Origin: a virus
Length of the DNA stretch: 53,938 nt
Virus record (IMG/VR): IMGVR_UViG_3300048583_000290
Location: 1 to 53,938 of that record
Strand: one strand, 5' to 3'
The translations under genes and the position numbers were made by a program. This document shows positions 22,916 to 31,019 of the stretch, in pieces. Each line of letters opens with the position of its first letter. Position 1 is the first letter of the stretch. A model generated the notes under the pieces. The model ran no database searches. It saw only the letters and a list, made by a program, of their open reading frames with translations, and was not told the origin of the DNA.

Positions 22916-23259
22916 TGCTTGTCGGCCCGTTCCTGCGCGGCGGCATCACTGTAGCCCAGCGAGGCATAACGCTTGCTGAGCTTGGCGATGTTGTGCGCGA
23001 TGGTCTGCTCGCGGGTGATGCCGAGCCGCTGGCGCAACTGCTCCATATAGAATTCCATATCGCCCAATTCTTCGATGACGTTCTCGATGTCGAGCGGCTT
23101 GTTGTAGATGACATGCTTTTTGATGCCATCGAGCAATTCGCCAGCCTCACCGCTGATGCCCATAATCGCGTGGATGAGGTCAACCGACCCAACAGACAGC
23201 GTTGCCCGGATGTCTTCCGGCGGCTTGACAAGTGCTTCAACCAAGTCAGCGTGCTTCAT
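22912..23259 (-). CDS. MazG-like nucleotide pyrophosphohydrolase
   Basis: A 115-aa all-alpha NTP pyrophosphohydrolase of the MazG superfamily. The metal-binding pattern is GISGEAGELLDGIKK, then IEELGDMEFYMEQL about 20 residues on. ATG 23259 (behind GGGGA) begins inside the last codons of the upstream nuclease gene. Phage MazG-like enzymes are thought to adjust (d)NTP or alarmone pools. Confidence 0.85.
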   Translation of the reverse strand: MKHADLVEALVKPPEDIRATLSVGSVDLIHAIMGISGEAGELLDGIKKHVIYNKPLDIENVIEELGDMEFYMEQLRQRLGITREQTIAHNIAKLSKRYASLGYSDAAAQERADKQ

Positions 23260-23650
23260 TGATAATTCCCCATATCTTTTGCCAATTGGCGTGGTAAGGT
23301 GTAAACTGAGTGTTCGTCCAGTGAACTGCCTCTGCGACAAATTTGCCCGGAACGAATGAAATGATACCAGCACTGTCGCGTATCAACAGCCAGCTTTTGG
23401 TGCCCATTGATGCCGCTTTGATGTGCCAGTTTATTTGGTCGATACGCAAATCCTTTCCCAAAACAGGTGTCGTGTCCCTCACTGGTCGCTGCGGCGCTTT
23501 CAACTCAACCCAGCAATCGCAACCAGAAAGGCTCTTTGCCAGAACGTCCGGCATCCCCGGCCCCAGACCATTTTCAACGCGCTGCAGCCACATGTCAGTC
23601 GGCGCTTGCCGCTTCATCGTGTCCCAGAGCTTTTGTTCTTGCTGGCGCAT
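23246..23650 (-). CDS. PD-(D/E)xK nuclease (VRR-NUC / resolvase-like)
   Basis: A 134-aa nuclease. RVENGLGPGMPDVL supplies Glu26 and Asp35, and WVELK supplies Glu49-x-Lys51; QINW and SWLLIR follow, as in VRR-NUC/Holliday-resolvase-like phage enzymes. It lies directly downstream of the polymerase gene, with the start over its stop (TAATG). Likely role: trimming branched DNA during replication and packaging. Confidence 0.85.
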   Translation of the reverse strand: MRQQEQKLWDTMKRQAPTDMWLQRVENGLGPGMPDVLAKSLSGCDCWVELKAPQRPVRDTTPVLGKDLRIDQINWHIKAASMGTKSWLLIRDSAGIISFVPGKFVAEAVHWTNTQFTPYHANWQKIWGIINEAR

Positions 23651-26427
23651 TATTTGAACATCTCATCGTTGGTCAAGCACTTGACTTTTTCAACGCTGAA
23701 CATACCGAATTGGGCGAGCCATTTGCCGCGAACCAATAGCCAGTCCTCACCCGGCTTGGCGCGGTCAGCAATCTTGACCCCGGTGCTGAGCCAATCGCGG
23801 CGATTGATGCGCAGAAGGGCTGGCTTGCTGACAGAGTCATCAACGCAGTGAACGTCGGCAAAGAGCGTCTGGCCTTTCATCACGTTGCCGCGCCGATTGA
23901 TGCGGACAGCTTCATTCTCATCCCGCCTATCGACACGTTCGACCCGGCAAATGACGACCGCACTTTCCATATCTGCCAGTTCGCCAAATTCTTTGATGCG
24001 GCCCCTTATATTGTATTCGGCAGGGTTGTCATACATATGCTGCCAACGGGTGTGCGCGGGCCGCAGGTCGGCAAACTTGATTGTTGCGTTGGCAATCTGC
24101 TCCAGTTGTTTGGCGGTCAGCGTTCCGGTGTCGCGTGCCTCGCGCAGTTTCGCGGCTTTGACGTCACCGACGCCGACCATGTTCTTGAAGCCGCCAATAA
24201 TCTTGGTGTCGGTCGCAACCCAATCATCGCTGCTCAACTCCAAGCTGAACGGGATAACTTCAATGCCTTCCGCTGCCAGCTCACGCAACGTCTCGATGGT
24301 CTGCTCATCGTCTTTTGCGGCCCGCAGCAGAGCCGCAGCAAACTTGAGTGGGTGGTGAGCTTTGAGCCACATCGTCCAGTATGCGATGATTGCATAGCTG
24401 ACCGTGTGCGATTTGTTCATCCCCCACGCACCGAAGGTCACCAAAGACTTCCACAGGGCGGCGGCTGATTGCTCTTCAATTCCATTCTCTGCGGCACCGG
24501 CCATGAATGCCTTGCCCTTGGTGTTGAAGTATTCCGGGCCTTTGCTGCCGCTCATTGCCTTGCGAATTTCAGAAACTTCCGCCCAGCCCATCTTTCCGAT
24601 TTCAAAGCAGATGCGCATCACCTGCTCTTGATAGATGACGACGCCCTGCGTTTCGCCCAAATACTCTTTCATCGATGGATGAACATACACCACAGGCTCT
24701 TTGCCGTTGAGGCGCTGCATGTAAGTATTGGTCGCACCGCCAGCCATCGGCCCCGGTCGCGCCAAAGCGGTCACGTGGTCGATTTGACTAAACCTGTCAT
24801 AGTGCATCTGGGCGCTGACGCGGCGCTGCGATTTGCCTTCAAACTGGAAGATGCCGGCAAATCGCTGGACATTGAGGATGTCAAAGGCCGCAACTTCATC
24901 GAGCGGCAACCGATACAGCTCTTCAGCGGTCACGACCCCGGCATCTTCGATGACGCCAAGAGTGCGCAATCCGAGAACGTCAATCTTGAGCAAGTCCAGA
25001 TGCCCGGACATTTCCTTGTCAACGTGAGCAACGCCATCACGCACGGTGCAATATTGGGTTATCAAAGTTTCAGACACCAGCAAGCCAGCTGCGTGAACCG
25101 ATGTGTGGCTTGGATGCCCTTCAAGGTCGGCCATCACCCTCGCCTCTGGGAACAGCTTTGCGAATTTGCGGCCATTTTCTGTTTCATTCAGAGTGTCCTC
25201 AAGCCCCTTGCCATAGCGTGAGTCGCCCGATGAATGCTCAATCAGAACGTCTGCGACAGCATAGGTATCTTTGGCCGGGATGCCCATCTTTTTGCCAACG
25301 TGGTTGAGCACCGACCGACTTTGAAGGCGGCTGATGTTGCCGAGGCGCGCAACATTGTCTTTGCCATACTTTTCTGCCATATAGTCAAAAACCATATAGC
25401 GATGTTGGTCGCTGAAGTCGATGTCAATATCAGGCAAATCGCTGCGCGTCACGTCGATGAAGCGTTCAAACAGGAGATTGTGAACGAGCGGGTCAACTTC
25501 CGTTATGCGAGCCAGATAGCAGACAAGGCTGCCGGCAGACGAGCCGCGCGCTGGGCCAACAATCATCCGCTCTTTGGCCCAGCGCACCATATCGCCGACG
25601 ACCAAAAAGTAGCTTTCATAAGCCTTCTGGGCAATCACATCCATTTCGCGTTGAAGGCGAGCTTCATACGCTGGCGTCCATTCCTTGATATGCCCTGCTT
25701 CTAGCCGATATGCCTGACCGACACGGACTTCATCCCAAAGGTTGCCCGGCACCGATATGATTGGGGCTTTGGCGAGGCGCTGGCCGCGCAATCGTTCGCC
25801 AATTTCCTGCGTATGGCCTACAGCAAAGTCCCACTGCTTGTCAGTCAAAAACCAATAGGCGGAACGCAATTCATCCATGTTGAGAACGTGCTGCGGCGTC
25901 ATCCGTTTGTTGTCATCCCACGCCAGATATTTGAACTTATCCGCTGCCGTTGGATAGTCATTCGTTGGGGCCAGAACGAGCGGCTTGCCTGTTGATTCAG
26001 AAAGGCCGATTGCGTGGCGTGCCATCAACCGCGAGTGAATGTCAATATCAACGTAATCAAAGTGGGCCGGGTCGGTTAGGGCCGCGCCCGCGAAAACGAT
26101 AGTCCCGGCGCGCGACGTTAGCCGCTCCGGGCCGAAAGGAACCGCCGACGATAGGAGATAGCCCGCCCGCGTATCGGTCGCTATAGCCCACGCTAGGGGC
26201 TTCCGTTCGTCATTTTCGTTAGGGAAGCTAAAAGTGAAACCAAAACCCGGTTCGATGCCGACCTTGAGGCAAGCGATTTCATGAGGAACGTGCCCCCAAG
26301 TGCCATCATCGTCAACTAGGGCAACGGCGGTGTATCCGGCATCCTTAGCTGCGCTCGCAAGCGCGTGTGGTGTGCCAAATGCTTTGCGGAAACTATATCC
26401 AGAACGGCCACGCAATAACGGTATCAA
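23650..26427 (-). CDS. dnaE: C-family DNA polymerase (DNA polymerase III alpha-like)
   Basis: A 925-aa replicative polymerase of the bacterial C family. The N-terminal PHP domain opens with IPLLRGRSGYSFRKAFG. The palm shows VGPARGSSAGSLVCYL and LPDIDIDFSDQHR (catalytic aspartates), then HTSVHAAGLLVS, and an OB-like segment near VICRVERVDRR. It is shorter than cellular DnaE and seems to lack the tau-binding tail. The start is TTG 26427 overlapping the stop of the exonuclease gene (TTGA) with AGGGG in front, so proofreading subunit and polymerase are coupled. About 160 bases of its N-terminal code (26070-26230) have unusual TG-free composition. Confidence 0.93.
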   Translation of the reverse strand: MIPLLRGRSGYSFRKAFGTPHALASAAKDAGYTAVALVDDDGTWGHVPHEIACLKVGIEPGFGFTFSFPNENDERKPLAWAIATDTRAGYLLSSAVPFGPERLTSRAGTIVFAGAALTDPAHFDYVDIDIHSRLMARHAIGLSESTGKPLVLAPTNDYPTAADKFKYLAWDDNKRMTPQHVLNMDELRSAYWFLTDKQWDFAVGHTQEIGERLRGQRLAKAPIISVPGNLWDEVRVGQAYRLEAGHIKEWTPAYEARLQREMDVIAQKAYESYFLVVGDMVRWAKERMIVGPARGSSAGSLVCYLARITEVDPLVHNLLFERFIDVTRSDLPDIDIDFSDQHRYMVFDYMAEKYGKDNVARLGNISRLQSRSVLNHVGKKMGIPAKDTYAVADVLIEHSSGDSRYGKGLEDTLNETENGRKFAKLFPEARVMADLEGHPSHTSVHAAGLLVSETLITQYCTVRDGVAHVDKEMSGHLDLLKIDVLGLRTLGVIEDAGVVTAEELYRLPLDEVAAFDILNVQRFAGIFQFEGKSQRRVSAQMHYDRFSQIDHVTALARPGPMAGGATNTYMQRLNGKEPVVYVHPSMKEYLGETQGVVIYQEQVMRICFEIGKMGWAEVSEIRKAMSGSKGPEYFNTKGKAFMAGAAENGIEEQSAAALWKSLVTFGAWGMNKSHTVSYAIIAYWTMWLKAHHPLKFAAALLRAAKDDEQTIETLRELAAEGIEVIPFSLELSSDDWVATDTKIIGGFKNMVGVGDVKAAKLREARDTGTLTAKQLEQIANATIKFADLRPAHTRWQHMYDNPAEYNIRGRIKEFGELADMESAVVICRVERVDRRDENEAVRINRRGNVMKGQTLFADVHCVDDSVSKPALLRINRRDWLSTGVKIADRAKPGEDWLLVRGKWLAQFGMFSVEKVKCLTNDEMFK

Positions 26428-26948
26428 ATTAACACCCCTGCCATCTTGCAAACTTCGACCAGCGCCTCAACGTCATCCAATGCGCGGTGAGTCTGGTTGA
26501 GCGGCTTCCCAGTATAATGCTCATACAGAGTCACCAGCTTTGGTCGAAAGCCCCAGAGCGGCAAATGCTCTTGAACAGTGCAGAGCCGCCGCTCTGGCCA
26601 AGGCACCGTAACGCCGATGCGCGCAGCATCAAGCTCGACCATCATCGTGTCGAACGGCAGATTGTGGGCAATCGCTTGGCCGCAGCCTAACATATATGCC
26701 TCAATCTGCGGCCAGACTTCTTCAAAGCTAGGTTTGCCTTCGAGCATTTCGTTGGTGATGCCGGTGATTTTGGTAATTTCCTCGGTCACCATCATGCCCG
26801 GATTAACGAGCAGAGTCAAGCTATCTTTCACAATGCCTTCTGCATCGCACCGGACGGCGGCAAACTCGATGATGCGCGGCTGGACAGCATCCTTGGCATT
26901 CGGATGCTTTGTCAGCCCGGTTGTTTCGGTATCAAAAACCAAGTTCAT
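26424..26948 (-). CDS. dnaQ: DnaQ-like DEDDh 3'-5' exonuclease
   Basis: A 174-aa proofreading exonuclease candidate. ExoI is VFDTETTG, ExoII is AHNLPFDTMMVELDA and ExoIII is HRALDDVEAL, giving the DEDDh set. Gene order (exonuclease, then polymerase, overlapping) points to a phage-encoded epsilon-alpha pair. ATG 26948 overlaps the upstream stop (TGATG). Confidence 0.92.
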   Translation of the reverse strand: MNLVFDTETTGLTKHPNAKDAVQPRIIEFAAVRCDAEGIVKDSLTLLVNPGMMVTEEITKITGITNEMLEGKPSFEEVWPQIEAYMLGCGQAIAHNLPFDTMMVELDAARIGVTVPWPERRLCTVQEHLPLWGFRPKLVTLYEHYTGKPLNQTHRALDDVEALVEVCKMAGVLI

Positions 26949-27700
26949 CAGGAGTTTTCCAGAATAAGGCTTTCCAGCATTGCGGCATAGACGCCGATGT
27001 CGTGAGCGCTGTCGGCATGATTCAGGCCGCCAGTAGCGAGCCGAGACATCTTGACGGCAATCATCAGGAACACACCGAATTGATTGCTGTGAAGCTGCGC
27101 TGGCTCGATGCCGTGCGGAAACAACGCTGCCATGAGCGGCCCGAACGCCTTGTAGTTGCCACCATAAGTCTTGTTGCGCTCGCGGAACACCGCTGCCATA
27201 TCGTCCAGCAGGGTGTCAGGCGTTCGCACTCGTTTTGGCTTCGATGGCGTGACAAAATGCTCTGGGCCGTGAATTGCGAGCACTTCAGCTTTGTAACCAG
27301 CCGCGCGATACGCTTCAACAACTTCTGCCCGGTCATCGTAGCACATAATGATGTCAGAGTGCGGAACGCCGTTCATCGAAAGGTGCTTGCCGAGCACGGC
27401 CACTTTGAACTCGGAGGTTTTGCGGAAATCGTCATTTTTCCGCATCAACAGCTCATCGCTGATGCCCCAAAGCCCTTTCTGCTGCAGCCACGTTTCTGTG
27501 CTGGAGCGATATTTGACTGTGCGGCCAGTCAACCAGATGATGGCCGCGCCAGACACCCGCGCAGCGCTCAGAACGTCGGAGTGATGATAATCGTCATCGA
27601 TGTGCTTGGAGTGGTATGCGTCATACCCTTCAGCCAGAAGCGGACGCCGATGCATGTCGTCAGCCACGCAATTGTCGATGTCAAAGACATAATATCGCAA
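26948..27700 (-). CDS. HAD phosphatase fused to a phage MazG-neighbour domain (DUF6378-like)
   Basis: A 250-aa two-part protein. Residues 1-150 are a HAD fold with FDIDNC (Asp7/Asp9), IIWLTGR and MCYDDR, like the 3'-phosphatase half of T4 polynucleotide kinase, but without a kinase P-loop. Residues about 165-250 (FRERNKTYGGNYKAFGPLM ... LNHADSAHDIGVYAAML) resemble a small phage domain usually found alone. The start is TTG 27700 behind GGAG; no later start would keep the HAD motif. DNA-end or nucleotide dephosphorylation is likely. Confidence 0.75.
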   Translation of the reverse strand: MRYYVFDIDNCVADDMHRRPLLAEGYDAYHSKHIDDDYHHSDVLSAARVSGAAIIWLTGRTVKYRSSTETWLQQKGLWGISDELLMRKNDDFRKTSEFKVAVLGKHLSMNGVPHSDIIMCYDDRAEVVEAYRAAGYKAEVLAIHGPEHFVTPSKPKRVRTPDTLLDDMAAVFRERNKTYGGNYKAFGPLMAALFPHGIEPAQLHSNQFGVFLMIAVKMSRLATGGLNHADSAHDIGVYAAMLESLILENS

Positions 27701-27705
27701 TGGAC

Positions 27706-28512
27706 TTACTCCGCACGCAGAAGGTCGATGGCCTTGGCAATGTCCCAGCCATCGCCGCTGCCGGTGGTGATGCCGATGCGATTGGCGACCGCTTCCAGCA
27801 TCTTGATGGCCTTTTCATTCTTCGGTTCAAAGAAGATTTCGGCCCACGGCCAGACATCGATGACAGCCTGCCGCATTTGCGCGATGATGTCGGCATATTC
27901 GCCCTGCGTCCGCAATGACGACCGCGCAACGACGAGGTCAGCAAAGGCGCGCAGATTGTATTTGGCGACCAAATTGCAGTGGATGTTCATCGGCAGGATG
28001 CCGCGCGCATCTTCGCGGCTCGCCCCATCAGCGACCAATTCTGCATATTCGGCGATGGCGCCGGTGGCCTGGTCTGCAAACAGCTCGAAATGCGATTGCT
28101 CTTTCATCGGGTTATAGACGCTCGATGAAGAAACGTCAACGACGCGCTGCGACTGCATCGCATAGCTGCCGGTGCGTGTTCGCGTTATTTGCTGGGCGCA
28201 GGCGCGGCTCACCTTGCGGATGAGAAATGTCACGTCAACAAATTCCCAGCTGCTGCGGATGGTCGCAGCCATCAGCGCCAGTTCATCGAGCTTCTTCTGC
28301 TCCGGCCAGTGCGTGATTGAAAGCAAACCGCCCATATCCATTTCGAGCCGCGTCTGCTTGGTGAAGATGAGAAGGTCTGCGGCGTGCCATTTCTGGTCGA
28401 TGCGCCCGGCACCTGTGAAGTCCATCAGATAGACTTCAACATCGGTTTTGCGCTCAAGAGCCGCCAGCGCCGGGTCGTTGTTGCCGTCAATCAGGCTGAG
28501 TTGCGTATTCAC
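27706..28512 (-). CDS. thyX: Flavin-dependent thymidylate synthase ThyX
   Basis: A 268-aa ThyX, which makes dTMP from dUMP using FAD and NADPH. The region ACAQQITRTRTGSYAMQSQR corresponds to the ThyX signature (canonical RHR-x7-S), here with Thr in place of the central His. ARGILPMNIHCN, then YNLRAFADLVVARSS, match the C-terminal substrate-binding helices. The start is GTG 28512 over the upstream TGA. The gene directly follows an FAD oxidoreductase gene. Confidence 0.85.
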   Translation of the reverse strand: MNTQLSLIDGNNDPALAALERKTDVEVYLMDFTGAGRIDQKWHAADLLIFTKQTRLEMDMGGLLSITHWPEQKKLDELALMAATIRSSWEFVDVTFLIRKVSRACAQQITRTRTGSYAMQSQRVVDVSSSSVYNPMKEQSHFELFADQATGAIAEYAELVADGASREDARGILPMNIHCNLVAKYNLRAFADLVVARSSLRTQGEYADIIAQMRQAVIDVWPWAEIFFEPKNEKAIKMLEAVANRIGITTGSGDGWDIAKAIDLLRAE

Positions 28513-29429
28513 GATGACTTAATCCTTCCATCATAGCTGTCGGCGGCCATCAACCGTTTGATAACCGTTATGTCTTGGACAACGTCATCCAGCAGAAGAT
28601 TGCGCCAAGTCGCAAACCTGCCGAGGCTATAAATGCCACGCTCTTCTGACAGCCGCCGCACGACGCTGCGACGGACTTGTTCATCAATAGGCGATATTTT
28701 GCCATATCTCTGAGTTGTCGATTCAAGTTCGTGGATTTCACCGACCTCAAGCGCAAAGGCCATCAGCATTTCGGACAGCCAATGGCCGTTCTCATCCTTG
28801 GTCGGCGCATCACCGATGAACTCGGCAATCAGCAAGTTGCCGGTGATTGATGCCCGATACATGTTGTGCGTTGGCGTCGGAAAATAGACTGTCTGATAGA
28901 CATCAGCATCGCGCATTTCGATACGCCAACGCAGCACGCAAATTTTCGAGCGGCTGAATGTTTCGTTGATTGGCTCGCCCAAAGCCCGCGCGGCGACTGG
29001 CATCGGGGCAGTGCTGACATGCGGCACCGGATGATAGATGCCGATTTTCGCAAAGTCGAAATCTTCACCCCAGCAAATGCGTTGTCCGACCTGCTCCAGC
29101 AACCGCTCATAGAAGTTTTCTGGAGCGATAAAGCGGTGCGCCGTTTCGATGTTCCAGATGCTGCGGTCGAGCAGCGTGCCAGTCACCTTGCGGCTGTAAA
29201 GGTTGGCGAGCCGCACGCTTGGCTGCTCAAACTTGCCATTATGCAAAATCCCCTTCCGCACTGTTACGCGACGGAAAGGGATGGCGGTGGCGTGGCTGAC
29301 TGAATCACTTCTGAAGCGAAGCAGCGCCTTATGATTTTGGATTGGAGATTTGGAAGTCTCCGTGATTGTAGCTCGCGGCCAAGCGTGCGCCGCAATAAGG
29401 CCCGCAAGCCCTGCTCCGATGATAATCAT
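28509..29429 (-). CDS. FAD-dependent oxidoreductase
   Basis: A 306-aa flavoprotein. The N-terminus is a Rossmann dinucleotide site, IIIGAGLAGLIAA, and near the C-terminus SLGRFATWRNLLLDDVV resembles the second FAD-contact region of UDP-galactopyranose mutase/amine-oxidase-like proteins. Substrate unknown. ATG 29429 has GGGGG in front. It overlaps thyX, so the pair may act together, for example by supplying reduced flavin or processing a nucleotide product; that is inference from position only. Confidence 0.7.
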   Translation of the reverse strand: MIIIGAGLAGLIAAHAWPRATITETSKSPIQNHKALLRFRSDSVSHATAIPFRRVTVRKGILHNGKFEQPSVRLANLYSRKVTGTLLDRSIWNIETAHRFIAPENFYERLLEQVGQRICWGEDFDFAKIGIYHPVPHVSTAPMPVAARALGEPINETFSRSKICVLRWRIEMRDADVYQTVYFPTPTHNMYRASITGNLLIAEFIGDAPTKDENGHWLSEMLMAFALEVGEIHELESTTQRYGKISPIDEQVRRSVVRRLSEERGIYSLGRFATWRNLLLDDVVQDITVIKRLMAADSYDGRIKSS

Positions 29430-29477
29430 TCGTCCCCCTATGGAATGAGGGCGCGACCGGAGCCGCGCCCATTTGGC

Positions 29478-30239
29478 TCAAGCAAACTGCTCGGCCAATT
29501 CCCACAGGCCACGGTTGAAATCGACAGTGCGATTGATTTGCGTGATGGGCTTGCTGGTGATGGAACGCTGCGTCCCAGTCGTGCCGTTCAGCCCGCCGAC
29601 AAAGCAGTTTTCCTGGACGACGTTGAACGTCCGCCAAAGGTCGCTGCCTTCATCGGCCATTCGTCGCGGCTTGAGCAATTCTGCCGTGTCATAGGATGAA
29701 ATGTCGCCCCACCGCAGGATGCTGGCTGCGCGGGCAAATTCCGTCTGCTTGGCAGGCGACAATTCCTTGGCGCTCCAATCTTCGATGGTTTTCTGAACCT
29801 GCGGCATCCGCTCTGACAGAAGGCCGGCAAAGTTGAGGGCTTCATCGATGACGTTGCCGGAATGGCGACCGGCGTAGCGCATGATGTTGTCGCCGATGAA
29901 CAGGCCATTGGCGCACACAAAGCGATAGATGCCGCCCATCATCGTCAGCTTGCGCCGACCGTTGTGCGAGTTGATGATGATAATCTGCGGCACTTCGTTG
30001 CCGACCTTGGCGACCTGCTCGATGTGGTCTTGGTGCCGCAGCACGACCATGTGCGTCACAAAACGCGGGTCACGCCGGGTGGGGTTGTCCTGCTTGGCTT
30101 GGACGGGGTGATACCCGACATCAGCCATACGCCGAACGACATCGATGGTGCGAACCTGCTTGTAAAGCTCGCTCATCTTGTGCGTGTCGGAAAACATCGA
30201 CGGGGCGCAAAGCTCCATCGAACGCTCGGTCATCATCAT
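29478..30239 (-). CDS. DUF932 phage/plasmid protein
   Basis: A 253-aa member of the DUF932 family, recognised by DPRFVTHMVVLRHQ, then PQIIIINSHNGRRKL and GGIYRFVCANGLFIGDN. The family is common in phages and plasmids, and its role is unknown. It starts at a triple ATG behind GGGAG and is the first gene of the replication operon, after a variant of the hairpin-type promoter. GC-ending codons suggest high expression. Confidence 0.85.
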   Translation of the reverse strand: MMMTERSMELCAPSMFSDTHKMSELYKQVRTIDVVRRMADVGYHPVQAKQDNPTRRDPRFVTHMVVLRHQDHIEQVAKVGNEVPQIIIINSHNGRRKLTMMGGIYRFVCANGLFIGDNIMRYAGRHSGNVIDEALNFAGLLSERMPQVQKTIEDWSAKELSPAKQTEFARAASILRWGDISSYDTAELLKPRRMADEGSDLWRTFNVVQENCFVGGLNGTTGTQRSITSKPITQINRTVDFNRGLWELAEQFA

Positions 30240-30260
30240 TTGTTTAGCTCCCGAAATTGA

Positions 30261-30324
30261 GGGCGAAGCGCCGCGCTCCGCCCTCTATACCTGCCCGATT
30301 TAATCTGCGCTGGGAAGGGTTTTT
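30261..30324 (-). promoter_or_regulatory. Variant hairpin-type promoter module for the 30239-20854 operon
   Basis: The minus strand shows A5 (30319-30323), a poor -35 (AGCGCA, 30306-30311), TATAGA (30284-30289) and hairpin GGGCGGAGC-GCGGC-GCTTCGCCC (30261-30283; nine pairs, one G-U). The loop is GCGGC rather than GCGGU. The poor -35 suggests that an activator or a different start may be used. Confidence 0.6.
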
Positions 30325-30354
30325 ATTGACTGCGCAAAGAAAATCCTTCCCAGC
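30309..30354 (-). other. 10-bp inverted repeat enclosing the A-tract
   Basis: GCTGGGAAGG (30309-30318) and CCTTCCCAGC (30345-30354) are perfect reverse complements with a 26-base gap that contains the A/T tract of the promoter. It lies just after the stop of the gene at 30361. It could be an operator dyad around the promoter or a weak terminator of the upstream gene. Confidence 0.55.
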
Positions 30355-30360
30355 AACAAA

Positions 30361-30933
30361 TTAGGCTTCGACCAAATCGGTCTGGTCGGCGCCAGCGTCA
30401 TCGCCGGTGCCGGTTTCATCGCCGGTGCCGGTGTCATCGGCGGGCGCGGCCGGTTCTGCCGGGGTTGCCGGCACGCCGAGCTTCGGTGCGGTCACGATGG
30501 CATCGCCGGGCAAAATCTTCCAGACATAGCCCCATTCTTCATCGGTGCCATTGGCCTTCAGTTCCTGGCGGAACTTGATGTGGTGCTTCATGTCGATGCC
30601 GAGGTGACGGAAGGCATCGGCGACCGACTTGTAAACAACGCCATTGACTTCAACGCGGCTGCGTTCCTTGCGCTTGGCGGCCACTTCCGGGTTCTTCCAG
30701 CTTTCGCTGACGCCAGCCGAACGCGGATTGGTGATGCCGGCCTCGATGCGCGCGGCGACAGCAACGGCTTCGGCAGCGAGCGTTTCGAGCAGTGTGGTGA
30801 CCTTGGCGACAGCAGTCGGCAGGTCGGCAAACTTCTTGAGCTTGCGCTTGGAATTGACGTTGTAGAACGCGAGCAGTTCCTCGATGGACTTTTCGCCGAT
30901 GTTCTCGGCAGTGACTGTGGCAACTTCCGACAT
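30361..30933 (-). CDS. NUMOD1-like protein with acidic tail, paralogue of the 2836-3252 product
   Basis: A 190-aa protein with ATG 30933 behind GGAG. The N-terminal 80 residues are helical (IEELLAFYNVNSKRKLKKF). Then comes the segment shared with the 138-aa protein (GVSESWKNPE, VEVNGVVYKSVADAF, HIKFRQELKANG), resembling a NUMOD1-type helix-turn-helix. The C-terminal 40 residues are Asp/Gly/Thr/Ala low complexity. GC-ending codons suggest abundant product. DNA binding is inferred. Confidence 0.7.
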   Translation of the reverse strand: MSEVATVTAENIGEKSIEELLAFYNVNSKRKLKKFADLPTAVAKVTTLLETLAAEAVAVAARIEAGITNPRSAGVSESWKNPEVAAKRKERSRVEVNGVVYKSVADAFRHLGIDMKHHIKFRQELKANGTDEEWGYVWKILPGDAIVTAPKLGVPATPAEPAAPADDTGTGDETGTGDDAGADQTDLVEA

Positions 30934-30979
30934 TTTGTTCTCCGTGCTTGGGCCGCCCATCGGCCTCTTCAGCCCGGTT

Positions 30980-31019
30980 ACTATCGCCTGTTTCGCTGCA
31001 GAAGAAAAGCCCTTTTTTT
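30980..31019 (-). promoter_or_regulatory. Promoter of the A-tract/16-bp-spacer family for the NUMOD1-like gene
   Basis: A7 tract (31013-31019), TTTCTT (31002-31007), 16-base spacer, GATAGT (30980-30985) on the minus strand. The leader contains a GGCC-loop-GGCC fold (about 30951-30965) rather than a clear GCGGU hairpin, so it is a divergent member. Confidence 0.65.

Noticed and set aside
26909-28117. Plus-strand open frame of 402 codons
   Set aside because: Antisense to the HAD and ThyX genes, whose motifs are clear on the minus strand.
30309-30354. Classical terminator after the 190-aa protein gene
   Set aside because: The stem is perfect, but the loop is 26 bases and no T-run follows on the minus strand.
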